Shown in pieces: positions 1 through 9,354 of a stretch of 64,000 nucleotides of DNA. This stretch comes from Pseudomonas fluorescens. Its GTDB lineage: Bacteria; Pseudomonadota; Gammaproteobacteria; Pseudomonadales; Pseudomonadaceae. Under the pieces are notes generated by a model. The model had not been told where the DNA came from, did no database searches, and saw nothing but the letters and a program-made list of their open reading frames with translations. Every line of letters starts with the position of its first letter. Position 1 is the first letter of the stretch. A program made the position numbers and the translations under genes. The stretch is from the NCBI RefSeq assembly GCF_003732425.1, contig NZ_MOBX01000005.1, positions 124,001 to 188,000 on the forward strand, in the 5' to 3' direction.

Positions 1-2360
1 GCCGCAATATCCAGCAAACTTCCTCGCTCACCAAGGCTAGCCTTTTGGAAGCTTTCAATAAACGACCAGACCCGGCGCTGCAAAAGCAGGCGCTCAACCT
101 GAAATTCCGGCGTGCGAACCAGGTTTCTGATTTGTTCGATCATCGTCGAGTTCGCTTGCATGACAAATGAATCCCACAGGGCAACTTTTCCAGCGCTTTG
201 CGTCTGGGGAACCTGATGCATCCAATGATCGATCCCCAGATCAGCCTGGATTTGTCCCAGCCAGATATCGGTGCCTGTCTGCCGACGCGCAGCTAGCAGT
301 CGCCGCAAAGAAGCGGGGGCGGTAATGGGGCTGCCACTCAGGTCAAAACCTTTTCTCAGCTCAACGGTTTCGGGTATCGATTTGATCCAGGTATAGGACA
401 GATCCAAACGTGTCCTGGGAATCTCGGATGTGACGCCGTCCGGGAAGCCTCTTATAGGAGTACTGCTGAGATCGACCTCCCGCAACGCTGTCATTCCCTG
501 CAGTGAGGGCGCCGCAGCAAGCCGGCTTTCCGATAAATTCAGTACCTCAAGTCGCGACGGACCGCCAGGCAGACCAAGCCCGAGCGGCGGCGAGGATATG
601 TAAGTATTGGCAAGATTCAATTCTCGCAACCCGGACATGTGGCTCACATCAGGCGCATCTGTCAGTTCAGGATTATGGTACAGGTCAAGCACCTGTAGCC
701 GTGACGCCGCGGGCATATCACCCAGGCCGACAGGCGGACTGAGTAAACCACAGGAGCGTGCGCGCAAGACTCGCAATTCGGTCATACCGCGCACCGAAAG
801 ACTCGGCCAGAGACTGCAGTGCGTCAGGCTCAACTCGTGCAAACGGGTCAGTCGCGTGAAATGTTCAAGATTGATCGACGGCAACCAGAGTGTGGATTCC
901 TGCATCGCCAGGACTTTCAACGCCGGGAGTTTATCGATTTCAGCTAGCAGTTCATTGCTCTTGCCCCTGAATCTCCGTACTTCGAGGGATTCAATATGGG
1001 AGAGCATCGAGAATAAATCTCCCAGACTTCGCGAGGGACTTCCCTCCAGGCCAAGAGAGACTACGGATCTGAGTGGAATCGAAAAACCTGGTAGCGCCAG
1101 ATTTCCTCGACCACCCAGGTCGAGTTCAAGCTTGAAACCGAGCAGCCGCCCGTCACGGTAAACTTTTTCAGAGTTCTCTCCCTGCCACTTGAACAACCGG
1201 CGCATCTTGCCACCTATGGCCAGTCGGCGACTGCGCTCTGCACTGTCCTTGCCTTTATAGGCCGTCTCCCAGGCAGTGATTTCACGGTTCAATTGAGGAA
1301 ACTCAAGCTGAAGCCGCTTGAGTTCCACTTCTGCCACGTCCGCTTCACCAAATCGCGCAATGAAATCATCGGCATGTTGATCCGTCGCGTCAGCAAAATA
1401 GCGTTTGACCTGCGCCCGCGTGGTCGCAACAAGGATCGGTGGTTGCCCCCCTGAGGCTCCCGCACCGGTGAGCCAGGGGCGATGAAAGTTGAACGGGTTG
1501 GCGGTTGCCGATGCACCGGCACCGCCGTCCATCCCACCGCGCAAACCTGTGAGAATGGCAACCCAGGTGTTCTGCTCGCTCCGGGTGATCGCCCGGGTTT
1601 CGCCGCCAAGGCTGGCGCGGTAAAGGTTCGCGCTGTCAGTAGCGACGGGATCCTTGGGATTGACCAGGCGCCAAACCTTGTATTCCGGGCGGGACGCATC
1701 AAGATCCTGCATCACCTGATACGCCTGTTCATGGATAACCACATAGAGCTTGCCAGCGTGACGTATCACGCCATCGCTGCCTGGTTCTGCGCCGCTGACA
1801 TCCAGCCCGGTACGAAAGGTTTCCAGACTTGCGGCGGTCAGGGGACTGGTGCGTGTGCTGAAGTCGCTGTGCGGATGCCAGATGCCGCTCTCGATGTCGT
1901 GCAACATCCATGGGCCGGAGGGGAGTAACTCGTTGGGAAGTCGAGCGCGATACCATCCCGTGTCCGGATCCACCCCGACGAGAACAAGGCCACTGTCAGG
2001 TACATCCACATAACGGCGATTTTTGTGCATTCTGAAGCCTTCGCCATCAGCGTCAGGCAGCACGGTCGCTGACGTTATCCGGTATGTCCTCAGCGACCGG
2101 TCTATGACGGGAGGGATTGCAGCAGGGAGCAGTGCCGGACGAACATCGATCACCGGCGCCGGCAGGATCGTATCCGGGCCTGCATCGCCGCCAGGTGAGC
2201 TGCTGCGCAGTCTCGGATCATCGAGGCGAACCCAAGAGGCCGTGCCATCGCGGACGGGATTGTCCGTCTGTGTGACTTCTTTGTCCGAACTTCGATTCGG
2301 GAGCGTTTGAACATCCGTATCCAAGCGGATGCTGCCACCGCGAGGTGGTTTTACTGGCAT
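1..2360 (-). CDS. Large leucine-rich-repeat protein, NEL E3-ligase-effector-like (C-terminus cut off by window edge)
   Basis: Reading the minus strand from an ATG at 2360 (AAGGA about 8 nt upstream) gives an open frame of 786 codons that leaves the window at base 1. Residues about 1-400 are a low-complexity head followed by a segment with YVDVP and WYRARLP motifs, as found in large Pseudomonas LRR proteins. From about residue 440 there are repeating leucine-rich units of the type LxxLxLxxCxL and LEVLNLSESRL. After about residue 690 the repeats end in a region rich in W and F (VWSFIESF) where NEL E3 ubiquitin-ligase domains normally begin. The catalytic Cys of a NEL domain would lie beyond the edge, so ligase function is not shown. 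No signal peptide is seen. Related proteins are thought to be host-directed effectors or toxins; that role here is inference. Confidence 0.8.
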   Translation of the reverse strand, partial: MPVKPPRGGSIRLDTDVQTLPNRSSDKEVTQTDNPVRDGTASWVRLDDPRLRSSSPGGDAGPDTILPAPVIDVRPALLPAAIPPVIDRSLRTYRITSATVLPDADGEGFRMHKNRRYVDVPDSGLVLVGVDPDTGWYRARLPNELLPSGPWMLHDIESGIWHPHSDFSTRTSPLTAASLETFRTGLDVSGAEPGSDGVIRHAGKLYVVIHEQAYQVMQDLDASRPEYKVWRLVNPKDPVATDSANLYRASLGGETRAITRSEQNTWVAILTGLRGGMDGGAGASATANPFNFHRPWLTGAGASGGQPPILVATTRAQVKRYFADATDQHADDFIARFGEADVAEVELKRLQLEFPQLNREITAWETAYKGKDSAERSRRLAIGGKMRRLFKWQGENSEKVYRDGRLLGFKLELDLGGRGNLALPGFSIPLRSVVSLGLEGSPSRSLGDLFSMLSHIESLEVRRFRGKSNELLAEIDKLPALKVLAMQESTLWLPSINLEHFTRLTRLHELSLTHCSLWPSLSVRGMTELRVLRARSCGLLSPPVGLGDMPAASRLQVLDLYHNPELTDAPDVSHMSGLRELNLANTYISSPPLGLGLPGGPSRLEVLNLSESRLAAAPSLQGMTALREVDLSSTPIRGFPDGVTSEIPRTRLDLSYTWIKSIPETVELRKGFDLSGSPITAPASLRRLLAARRQTGTDIWLGQIQADLGIDHWMHQVPQTQSAGKVALWDSFVMQANSTMIEQIRNLVRTPEFQVERLLLQRRVWSFIESFQKASLGERGSLLDIA

Positions 2361-2544
2361 ATTTTCATCCTTGAAAAGTCGGCGCTGTCGTGGTGCAACA
2401 GACGCTGGGTGTCGGCATCCTGCCGATTGAAGGGGCGAACGATAGCGTGCGCAGGACTTGGGTGAAGATCGGAAAGGTGGATAGGTTCTGTGGGAAAGAA
2501 CGCTAAAGCGCGTCGGAGCGGACAGCTGTAAACGTAACGCCCAG

Positions 2545-2985
2545 CTAGCGCTCGCGCAGACGGATTTCCAGCCGCCAACGCTCGTCGACCTTGCTGCCGG
2601 CCCAGTCCCCCTGCAGCGGCCGCGCTGCGAGCACCGTCAACAACAACCCACCGTCACTCGCTCGCGTACGCCAGTTCACGTCTTTGCCGTTGAGCTTGAG
2701 CTGGCCCTTCTGCGCCCGACCTTCGGCCTGAAACAGCAGCGCCAGCGTGCCATCGATGATCTCACCGTGCAGCTTCGGTTCGTTGTTGAACCAGAGCACC
2801 AGCCCGCTTTCGCTGACCTCGACCCCCTGCAACACACTCGGATCCGGCGTGGTCAGGCGGCCGATCATCAAGCCAATCATCAGTCCGACAATCGCCAGCG
2901 AACCGATCACGCGCGGGAATAGTTTCGAACGGTTGTCCACAGGCGGCGTAGAATGCCGCTCATCTTTACCTTCGGAGCCGTGCAT
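2545..2985 (-). CDS. Hypothetical single-pass membrane protein
   Basis: A 146-residue frame with a short charged N-terminus, one membrane segment at about residues 25-45 (VIGSLAIVGLMIGLMIG), then a soluble domain of about 95 residues rich in beta-strand-like sequence (SGLVLWFN, GTLALLF, RWRLEIRLRER). The predicted topology is inside-out, with the C-terminal domain in the periplasm. I do not recognise the family beyond a conserved Pseudomonas hypothetical. The ATG at 2985 overlaps the trmL start codon on the other strand and has no clear ribosome binding site. A GTG at codon 16 is an alternative start that would remove the overlap. Confidence 0.6.
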   Translation of the reverse strand: MHGSEGKDERHSTPPVDNRSKLFPRVIGSLAIVGLMIGLMIGRLTTPDPSVLQGVEVSESGLVLWFNNEPKLHGEIIDGTLALLFQAEGRAQKGQLKLNGKDVNWRTRASDGGLLLTVLAARPLQGDWAGSKVDERWRLEIRLRER

Positions 2986-3439
2986 GTTTCACGTCATCCT
3001 TTTTCAACCAGAAATTCCGCCGAATACCGGCAACGTTATCAGGCTGTGCGCCAACAGCGGCTGCCACCTGCATTTGATCGAACCGCTGGGCTTCGAGATG
3101 GACGACAAGCGCCTGCGCCGCGCCGGTCTCGACTACCACGAATATGCCACGCTGCAACGTCACGCGGACCTGGCCAGCTGCCTGGAAAGCCTGGGCAACC
3201 CACGACTGTTTGCGTTCACCACCAAAGGCTCGCGACCATTTCATGATGCCGCGTTTGTTCCTGGCGATGCGTTCATCTTCGGCCCGGAAAGCCGTGGCCT
3301 GCCGCCGGAAGTGCTCGACGCTCTGCCATCGGAACAACGCCTGCGCCTGCCGATGCGCGAGGGCTGTCGCAGCCTGAACCTGTCCAACACCGTAGCGGTG
3401 GCCGTGTACGAAGCCTGGCGCCAGAACGACTTCAAGTAA
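2984..3439 (+). CDS. trmL: tRNA (cytidine/uridine-34-2'-O)-methyltransferase TrmL
   Basis: A 151-residue SPOUT-class methyltransferase that 2'-O-methylates the wobble nucleotide of tRNA-Leu in E. coli. The length and motifs match TrmL: N-terminal FHVILFQPEIPPNTGN, the knot motif FIFGPESRGLP at about 97-107, and the C-terminal RSLNLSNTVAVAVYEAWRQ that forms the SAM-binding trefoil knot. The start is the ATG at 2984, with GGAG 8 nt upstream. A longer in-frame extension upstream has no family support. It is transcribed divergently from the small membrane protein, with overlapping start codons, and is followed by a REP element. Confidence 0.96.
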   Translation: MFHVILFQPEIPPNTGNVIRLCANSGCHLHLIEPLGFEMDDKRLRRAGLDYHEYATLQRHADLASCLESLGNPRLFAFTTKGSRPFHDAAFVPGDAFIFGPESRGLPPEVLDALPSEQRLRLPMREGCRSLNLSNTVAVAVYEAWRQNDFK

Positions 3440-3452
3440 CACCGCAAAACAA

Positions 3453-3544
3453 ATGTGGGAGCGAGCCTGCTCGCGAAAGCGGTGTATCAGTCGACAAAAC
3501 TGTCATCTGACACGCCCTCTTCGCGAGCAGGCTCGCTCCCACAT
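3453..3544. repeat. REP inverted pair, family A (GAGCCTGCTCGCGA)
   Basis: Two inverted copies of a 24-base REP unit (GGGAGCGAGCCTGCTCGCGA core) are separated by about 44 bases and lie between convergent trmL and secB. The same unit recurs at 15649-15738 and 45482-45571. Such pairs can act as transcript ends between converging genes. Confidence 0.93.
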
Positions 3545-3563
3545 GGGGTGTTGCTGAACCGTC

Positions 3564-4049
3564 TTATTGAACGGTTGGCGTCTCGCCGCTTTCCTGCATG
3601 CGCTGCAGCTCTTGCGCGTACAGAGCATCGAAGTTCACCGGAGCCAGCATCAGTGCCGGGAACGAACCACGGGTCACCAGGCTGTCCAGGGTTTCGCGCG
3701 CGTACGGGAACAGGATGTTCGGGCAGAACGCACCCAGGGTGTGGCTCATCGAAGCCGCGTCCAGGTTCTTGATCAGGAAGATACCGGCCTGTTGCACTTC
3801 AGCGATGAACGCAACTTCTTCACCGTTTTTCACGGTGACGGACAGGGTCAGCACGACTTCGTAGAAATCACCTTCCAGTGCTTTCTGGCGAGTGTTCAGA
3901 TCCAGAGCGACCGCCGGATCCCACTGCTGGCGGAAGATCGCCGGGCTTTTCGGGGCTTCAAAGGACAGGTCGCGTACGTAGATGCGCTGCAAGGAGAATT
4001 GCGGTGCGGTTTCTTCTTCGCTGGCTGCAGTGTTCTGTTGGTCAGTCAT
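3564..4049 (-). CDS. secB: Protein-export chaperone SecB
   Basis: This 161-residue acidic cytosolic chaperone holds preproteins unfolded and delivers them to SecA. SecB hallmarks are present: [19 protein letters not shown] near the start, then [14 protein letters not shown], and the conserved [14 protein letters not shown] at about 107-120 followed by [18 protein letters not shown]. It is the last gene of the minus-strand order rhodanese, grxC, secB, which is the usual gammaproteobacterial arrangement. The gap to grxC is 57 bases. Nothing unusual is seen. Confidence 0.98.
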   Translation of the reverse strand: MTDQQNTAASEEETAPQFSLQRIYVRDLSFEAPKSPAIFRQQWDPAVALDLNTRQKALEGDFYEVVLTLSVTVKNGEEVAFIAEVQQAGIFLIKNLDAASMSHTLGAFCPNILFPYARETLDSLVTRGSFPALMLAPVNFDALYAQELQRMQESGETPTVQ

Positions 4050-4106
4050 CTCAGATCCTTATCGATCTTGGGTCTTTTAGGGAGTGCTGTACGTGGGTGC
4101 AGCCGT

Positions 4107-4361
4107 TCAGGCCTTGAGCAGCGCGTCGAGCTTGCCGGCGCGCTCCAGGGCATACAAATCGTCACAACCGCCGATGTGCTTGTCGCCGATCCAGATCTGC
4201 GGCACGGACGTACGCCCGGCCTTCTGGCTCATGGCAGCACGAATCTGCGGCTTGCCATCGACCTTGATCTCTTCGAAGGCCACGCCTTTGTTCACGAGCA
4301 ACTGCTTGGCTCGCACGCAATAAGGGCAGTAATCGCTGGAGTAGACGATGACTTCGCTCAT
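4107..4361 (-). CDS. grxC: Glutaredoxin 3
   Basis: An 84-residue thioredoxin-fold glutaredoxin with the dithiol active site CPYC at residues 12-15, the cis-proline TSVPQIWIG segment and the GGCDDLYALE glutathione-binding motif. It reduces disulfides in the cytosol with glutathione. It lies one base downstream of the rhodanese-like gene and upstream of secB, so the three are probably co-transcribed. Confidence 0.97.
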   Translation of the reverse strand: MSEVIVYSSDYCPYCVRAKQLLVNKGVAFEEIKVDGKPQIRAAMSQKAGRTSVPQIWIGDKHIGGCDDLYALERAGKLDALLKA

Positions 4362-4362
4362 C

Positions 4363-4776
4363 TCACTTCACCAGCGGCAGGTTGTCGCCTTTCCAGCTGG
4401 AGATCCCGCCGGACAGCTTGGCGGCGGTGAAGCCGGATTTCATCAGCTCGCGGGCGTGGGTGCCGGCGGTCTGGCCCAGGGCGTCGACCAGGATGATGGT
4501 CTTGGCCTTGTGTTTCTCCAGCTCTGCGACGCGCGCAGCCAGTTTGTCCTGGGGAATGTTCACCGCGCCAACGATGTGGCCAGCAGCGAAATCCTTGGCC
4601 GGACGGATGTCCACCACCACGCCTGCATCTTTATTGACCAGTGCGGTCAGCTCGCCGGTGCTCAGGCTTTTACCGCCGCCCTGCATCGTGTGCGCCAGCA
4701 GCAGAGCCAGCAGTACGACGAAGATACCGACAAGAATGTAGTGGTTAGTGGCAAATTCAATCAGGTGAGCAACCAT
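4363..4776 (-). CDS. Rhodanese-like membrane protein (YibN type), catalytic Cys missing
   Basis: 137 residues: an N-terminal membrane segment at about 10-28 (YILVGIFVVLLALLLA), then a rhodanese fold with VVVDIRPAKDFAAGHIVGAVNIP. The active-site loop, where a catalytic Cys normally sits, reads VDALGQTAG and has no Cys. The protein is therefore probably not a sulfurtransferase. The start MVAHLIEF matches the family; an upstream in-frame ATG at 4824 would add 16 residues of unlikely sequence. Its position before grxC and secB matches E. coli yibN, whose product has been reported to contact the YidC insertase. A role in membrane-protein biogenesis is inference. Confidence 0.9.
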   Translation of the reverse strand: MVAHLIEFATNHYILVGIFVVLLALLLAHTMQGGGKSLSTGELTALVNKDAGVVVDIRPAKDFAAGHIVGAVNIPQDKLAARVAELEKHKAKTIILVDALGQTAGTHARELMKSGFTAAKLSGGISSWKGDNLPLVK

Positions 4777-4929
4777 CGAAGGAGGTTCCAGGGCGTTAAA
4801 ATGTCGGCCAGTATACACAGCCACTATGGTCGGCCAAACCCCGTCCGGCGGTGACGCGGTCGGAACTTAGCTTTAAACTCCAACTCCCTTTTCCATCGCC
4901 CTCTTCTTTATTAGCCACGAGTGGATTCC

Positions 4930-6459
4930 ATGACTACCACGCCTAAACCTTTGGTCCTGATGATTCTCGACGGCTTCGGTCACAGCGACAGCCCCGAATC
5001 CAATGCCGTTTTTGCGGCGAAGAAGCCTGTTCTCGATCGCTTGTGGGCCACCGTGCCGAACGGCTTGATCTCGGGCAGCGGCATGGACGTCGGCCTGCCG
5101 GACGGCCAGATGGGCAACTCCGAAGTCGGCCACATGAACCTAGGCGCCGGCCGCGTGGTGTATCAGGACTTCACCCGCGTGACCAAAGCGATCCGCGACG
5201 GCGAGTTCTTCGAGAACCCGACGATCTGCGCCGCTGTGGATAAAGCCGTGGCTGCCGGTAAAGCCGTGCACTTCATGGGCCTGCTGTCGGATGGCGGCGT
5301 GCACAGCCACCAGGACCACCTGATCGCCATGGCCGAACTGGCCTTCAAGCGCGGCGCCGAAAAAATCTACCTGCACGCTTTCCTCGATGGCCGTGACACG
5401 CCGCCAAAAAGCGCTGCGTCGTCGATCGAGCTGCTCGATGCGACGTTCCAGGCACTCGGCAAAGGCCGCATCGCCAGCATCATCGGCCGCTACTTCGCCA
5501 TGGACCGTGACAACCGCTGGGATCGTGTCGCTCAGGCGTACAACCTGATCGTCGACGGCAACAGCGAATTCCACGCCGCCTCGGCCCAGGAAGGCCTGGA
5601 AGCTGCTTATGCGCGTGGTGAGAGCGACGAATTCGTCAAAGCCACGACCATCGGTGAGCCGGTAAAAGTCGAAGACGGCGACGCCGTGGTGTTCATGAAC
5701 TTCCGCGCCGACCGTGCCCGCGAACTGACTCGCGTGTTCGTCGAAGACGATTTCAAGGACTTCGAACGCGCACGCCAGCCAAAACTGGCCGGTTTCGTCA
5801 TGTTGACCCAATACGCAGCGAGCATTCCTGCACCGTCGGCGTTCGCCCCGGGCAGCCTGGAAAACGTCCTCGGCGATTACCTGGCGAAGAACGGCAAAAC
5901 CCAACTGCGCATCGCTGAAACCGAGAAATACGCACACGTGACCTTCTTCTTCTCCGGTGGTCGTGAAGAACCGTTCCCCGGCGAAGAGCGCATCCTGATT
6001 CCGTCGCCGAAAGTAGCTACCTACGATCTGCAGCCGGAAATGAGCGCCCCCGAGGTCACCGACCGCATCGTCGACGCCATCGAAAACCAGCGTTACGACG
6101 TGATCGTGGTCAACTACGCCAACGGCGACATGGTCGGCCACAGCGGCGTGTTCGACGCTGCAGTGAAGGCTGTGGAATGCCTCGACACCTGCGTCGGTCG
6201 CATCGTCGAGGCGCTGGAGAAGGTTGGCGGCGAAGCACTGATCACCGCCGACCACGGCAACGTCGAGCAAATGGCCGACGAATCCACTGGTCAGGCGCAC
6301 ACCGCTCACACCACCGAGCCGGTGCCGTTCATTTATGTCGGCAAGCGTGACCTCAAGGTCCGCGAAGGCGGCGTACTGGCGGACGTGGCACCGACCATGC
6401 TGAAGCTGCTGGGTCTGGAAAAACCGAAGGAAATGACCGGCACTTCGATTCTGGTCTGA
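4930..6459 (+). CDS. gpmI: 2,3-bisphosphoglycerate-independent phosphoglycerate mutase
   Basis: A 509-residue metal-dependent enzyme interconverting 3- and 2-phosphoglycerate in glycolysis and gluconeogenesis. It has the alkaline-phosphatase-superfamily metal site LMILDGFG (D14) and the phosphoserine nucleophile in [16 protein letters not shown] (S64). Further motifs are [23 protein letters not shown] and, near the C-terminus, [12 protein letters not shown] and [10 protein letters not shown]. The ATG at 4930 is chosen over an in-frame GTG nine bases upstream because family members begin with [14 protein letters not shown] sequence. It is transcribed divergently from the rhodanese gene. Confidence 0.98.
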   Translation: MTTTPKPLVLMILDGFGHSDSPESNAVFAAKKPVLDRLWATVPNGLISGSGMDVGLPDGQMGNSEVGHMNLGAGRVVYQDFTRVTKAIRDGEFFENPTICAAVDKAVAAGKAVHFMGLLSDGGVHSHQDHLIAMAELAFKRGAEKIYLHAFLDGRDTPPKSAASSIELLDATFQALGKGRIASIIGRYFAMDRDNRWDRVAQAYNLIVDGNSEFHAASAQEGLEAAYARGESDEFVKATTIGEPVKVEDGDAVVFMNFRADRARELTRVFVEDDFKDFERARQPKLAGFVMLTQYAASIPAPSAFAPGSLENVLGDYLAKNGKTQLRIAETEKYAHVTFFFSGGREEPFPGEERILIPSPKVATYDLQPEMSAPEVTDRIVDAIENQRYDVIVVNYANGDMVGHSGVFDAAVKAVECLDTCVGRIVEALEKVGGEALITADHGNVEQMADESTGQAHTAHTTEPVPFIYVGKRDLKVREGGVLADVAPTMLKLLGLEKPKEMTGTSILV

Positions 6460-6485
6460 CCCGAATAACCGAAACACCGCAATAC

Positions 6486-6577
6486 CTGTGGGAGCTGGCC
6501 TGCCAGCGATAGCAATCTGACAGCCAACGACTATGTTGAATGTGCAGACGCCATCGCTGGCAGGCCTGCTCCCACAG
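6486..6577. repeat. REP inverted pair, variant family (CTGGCCTGCCAGCGAT)
   Basis: Inverted REP units (CTGTGGGAGCTGGCCTGCCAGCGAT and its reverse complement with one base added) lie between gpmI and envC. This variant occurs only once in the window. Confidence 0.9.
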
Positions 6578-6711
6578 TGGTTTATGGTGGTTTCAGAGAT
6601 TATTTTTAGCTGTATCTTCAGCCAGTTATCACACAGTCCCAATTGGGCGTTTTTTTTGCAGCCTCGGGCGGGCATACTAGGCCGTCCCTTACCCTGGTGC
6701 CGCCCGCCCCT

Positions 6712-7998
6712 ATGCTTCGCGTCCTGATCGCCCTTGCTCTGACCTGCCTGCTCCAACCGGCTTTCGCTGACGAGCGCACGCAAACCCAACAACAGTTGGA
6801 CGCCACGCGTCAGGACATTGCCGAGCTGAAAAAGCTGCTGAGCAAGGTCCAGGAAGAGAAGTCCGGCGTACAGAAGGAGCTCAAGGGCACTGAAACCGAG
6901 CTGGGCAAGTTGCAGAAGCAGGTCGATGCGCTGCAGAAAGAGCTGCAGAAAAGCGAATCCGAGCTGCAGCGGCTCGATGCAGAGAAAAAAAAACTCCAGA
7001 GCGCGCGCACTGAACAGCAGCGACTGATCGCCATTCAGGCCCGCGCGGCCTATCAGAACGGTCGGCAGGAATACCTCAAGCTGCTGCTCAACCAGCAGAA
7101 TCCCGAGAAATTCGCCCGCACCCTCACCTATTACGATTACCTGAGCCAGGCCCGCCTGGAACAGCTGAAGAACTTCAACGAAACCCTGCGCCAACTGGCC
7201 AATGTCGAAAAAGACATTGCCGCCCAGCAGGCGCAATTGCTGGTGCAGAAAAGCAGCCTCGATACCCAGCGCGACGAACTGGAAAATGTCCGCAAGGAAC
7301 GCCAGCAGGTGCTCGCCAAGCTTAACGATGACGTGAAGGCCCGCGACCAGAAACTCGCCGCTCGCGAGCAAGATCAGGCAGACCTGTCTAAAGTCCTTAA
7401 AACCATTGAAGAAACCCTGGCCCGCCAGGCCCGTGAGGCAGAAGAAGCGCGGCAGAAAGCGCTGATCGCCCAGCAGGAAGCGGAAAAAAAGCGCTTGCGT
7501 GAGGCGCAGGCTGAAAACAGCGACGCCCCACGAAAACCCGCCAGATCCACTCCCGGCGCGCTGGTCTCCAGCAGCGGCGAGACCTTCGGTGGTCCTTTTG
7601 CTGCAACCCGGGGAAAACTTCCGTGGCCGGTTGATGGTCGACTATTGGCACGCTTCGGCGAATCCCGTGGCGACGACGCCCGCACCAAGTGGGACGGCGT
7701 GATGATCAGCGCCTCAGCCGGCAGCCAGGTGCATGCCGTACACGGTGGTCGCGTGGTGTTCGCCGACTGGCTGCGCGGTGCCGGGCTGCTGGTGATCCTC
7801 GATCACGGCAACGGCTTTTTGAGTCTTTACGGTCACAACCAGACGCTGCTCAAGTCGGCCGGTGACGTGGTAAAAGCCGGTGAGTCCATCTCCACTGTCG
7901 GTAACAGTGGCGGCCAGGACACACCTGCGCTGTATTTCGCAATTCGTCAGCAGGGTCACCCGAGTGACCCGGCGCAATGGTGCCGCGCGCAAGGATAG
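6712..7998 (+). CDS. envC: Murein hydrolase activator EnvC-type (coiled coil plus degenerate LytM domain)
   Basis: 428 residues: a signal peptide at 1-20 (cleavage after AFA), a long coiled coil of heptad-like EL/LQKQ/AEKK sequence at about 22-280, and a C-terminal LytM/M23 domain at about 300-428. The metal-ligand positions of active M23 peptidases are altered: KWDG replaces HxGxD, YGHN replaces the usual HxH-like pair, and LYFAIR replaces HxHF. The protein is therefore an activator, not a peptidase. In E. coli EnvC activates amidases AmiA/AmiB at the division septum under FtsEX. ATG 6712 is chosen because it starts the signal peptide. ctpA follows after 34 bases. Confidence 0.93.
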   Translation: MLRVLIALALTCLLQPAFADERTQTQQQLDATRQDIAELKKLLSKVQEEKSGVQKELKGTETELGKLQKQVDALQKELQKSESELQRLDAEKKKLQSARTEQQRLIAIQARAAYQNGRQEYLKLLLNQQNPEKFARTLTYYDYLSQARLEQLKNFNETLRQLANVEKDIAAQQAQLLVQKSSLDTQRDELENVRKERQQVLAKLNDDVKARDQKLAAREQDQADLSKVLKTIEETLARQAREAEEARQKALIAQQEAEKKRLREAQAENSDAPRKPARSTPGALVSSSGETFGGPFAATRGKLPWPVDGRLLARFGESRGDDARTKWDGVMISASAGSQVHAVHGGRVVFADWLRGAGLLVILDHGNGFLSLYGHNQTLLKSAGDVVKAGESISTVGNSGGQDTPALYFAIRQQGHPSDPAQWCRAQG

Positions 7999-8032
7999 GC
8001 GTTGAGTCACCAACATTAGGAGTTCGTTCGAC

Positions 8033-9352
8033 ATGCTGCATTTGTCCCGTCTTACCTCGCTGGCCCTGACGATCGCTCTGGTGATCGGCGCGCCTCTGGC
8101 GTTCGCCGCTCAACCGGCTCCGGCTGTCGCTCCGGCAGGCACTGCCGCAACTTCCAAGGCGCCGCTGCCGCTGGAAGAGTTGCGCACCTTTGCCGAGGTC
8201 ATGGACCGGATCAAAGCCGCTTACGTCGAACCGGTGGACGACAAGACTCTGCTGGAAAACGCGATCAAGGGCATGCTCAGCAACCTCGATCCGCACTCGG
8301 CTTATCTTGGCCCTGAAGATTTCACCGAGCTGCAGGAAAGCACCAGCGGTGAGTTCGGCGGCCTGGGCATCGAAGTCGGCGCCGAAGACGGTTTCATCAA
8401 AGTCGTCTCGCCAATCGATGACACCCCGGCGTCGAAGGCCGGCATCCAGGCTGGTGACTTCATCGTCAAGATCAACGGCCAGCCGACCCGCGGCCAGACC
8501 ATGACCGAAGCCGTGGACAAAATGCGCGGCAAGATCGGCCAGAAAATCACCCTGACCCTGGTACGCGACGGCGGCACCCCGTTCGACGTGACCCTTGCAC
8601 GTGCAGTGATCCAGGTGAAGAGCGTCAAGGCGCAGCTGCTGGAAACCGGCTATGCGTACATCCGTATCACCCAGTTCCAGGTCAAGACCGGCGAAGAGGT
8701 CTCCAAGGCCCTGGCCAAGCTGCGCAAGGACAACGGCAAGAAGCTTAACGGCATCATTCTCGACCTGCGTAACAACCCGGGCGGCGTGTTGCAGGCAGCG
8801 GTGGAAGTGGTCGACCACTTCATCACCAAAGGCCTGATCGTCTACACCAAAGGCCGCATCGCCAACTCCGAACTGCGCTTCTCTGCCACCGGTAAAGACG
8901 AAAGCGAAGCGGTGCCAATGGTCGTGCTGATCAACGGTGGCAGCGCCTCGGCGTCGGAAATCGTCGCCGGTGCCCTGCAGGATCAGAAACGCGCGGTGGT
9001 CATGGGCACCACCAGTTTCGGCAAGGGCTCGGTGCAAACCGTGTTGCCGCTGAACAATGACCGCGCACTGAAGATCACCACAGCGCTGTACTTCACGCCG
9101 AACGGCCGCTCGATTCAGGCGCAGGGCATCGTGCCGGACATCGAAGTGCGCAAGGCCAAGATCACCAACGAGGCCGATGGCGATTACTTCAAGGAAGCCG
9201 ACCTGCAAGGTCACCTGGGCAACGGCAACGGCGGCGCAGACAAGCCGACCGGCTCCGGCAGCAAGGCCAAGGCGATGCCGCAGGATGACGATTACCAATT
9301 GGCCCAGGCCCTGAGCCTGCTCAAAGGGCTGAGCATCACGTCCGGCCGTTGA
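8033..9352 (+). CDS. ctpA: Carboxyl-terminal processing protease CtpA (S41 family)
   Basis: A 439-residue periplasmic serine protease. It has a signal peptide (cleavage near AFA, residue 25), a helical N-terminal region (EVMDRIKAAYVEP), and a PDZ domain at about 100-185 with GLGIEV and AGDFIVKINGQP. The S41 catalytic domain carries Ser306 in NGGSASASEI and Lys331 in FGKGSVQ; the 25-residue spacing equals the S302/K327 pair of P. aeruginosa CtpA. That enzyme degrades peptidoglycan cross-link hydrolases with the lipoprotein LbcA. Being sandwiched between envC and a YibQ-type gene fits a cell-wall role. Confidence 0.97.
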   Translation: MLHLSRLTSLALTIALVIGAPLAFAAQPAPAVAPAGTAATSKAPLPLEELRTFAEVMDRIKAAYVEPVDDKTLLENAIKGMLSNLDPHSAYLGPEDFTELQESTSGEFGGLGIEVGAEDGFIKVVSPIDDTPASKAGIQAGDFIVKINGQPTRGQTMTEAVDKMRGKIGQKITLTLVRDGGTPFDVTLARAVIQVKSVKAQLLETGYAYIRITQFQVKTGEEVSKALAKLRKDNGKKLNGIILDLRNNPGGVLQAAVEVVDHFITKGLIVYTKGRIANSELRFSATGKDESEAVPMVVLINGGSASASEIVAGALQDQKRAVVMGTTSFGKGSVQTVLPLNNDRALKITTALYFTPNGRSIQAQGIVPDIEVRKAKITNEADGDYFKEADLQGHLGNGNGGADKPTGSGSKAKAMPQDDDYQLAQALSLLKGLSITSGR

Positions 9353-9354
9353 GG

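Noticed and set aside
5140..7371. 743-codon minus-strand open frame opposite gpmI and envC
   Set aside because: It is the antisense of two clear genes, full of H/V/Q-rich shadow sequence and without a family, start site or domain.
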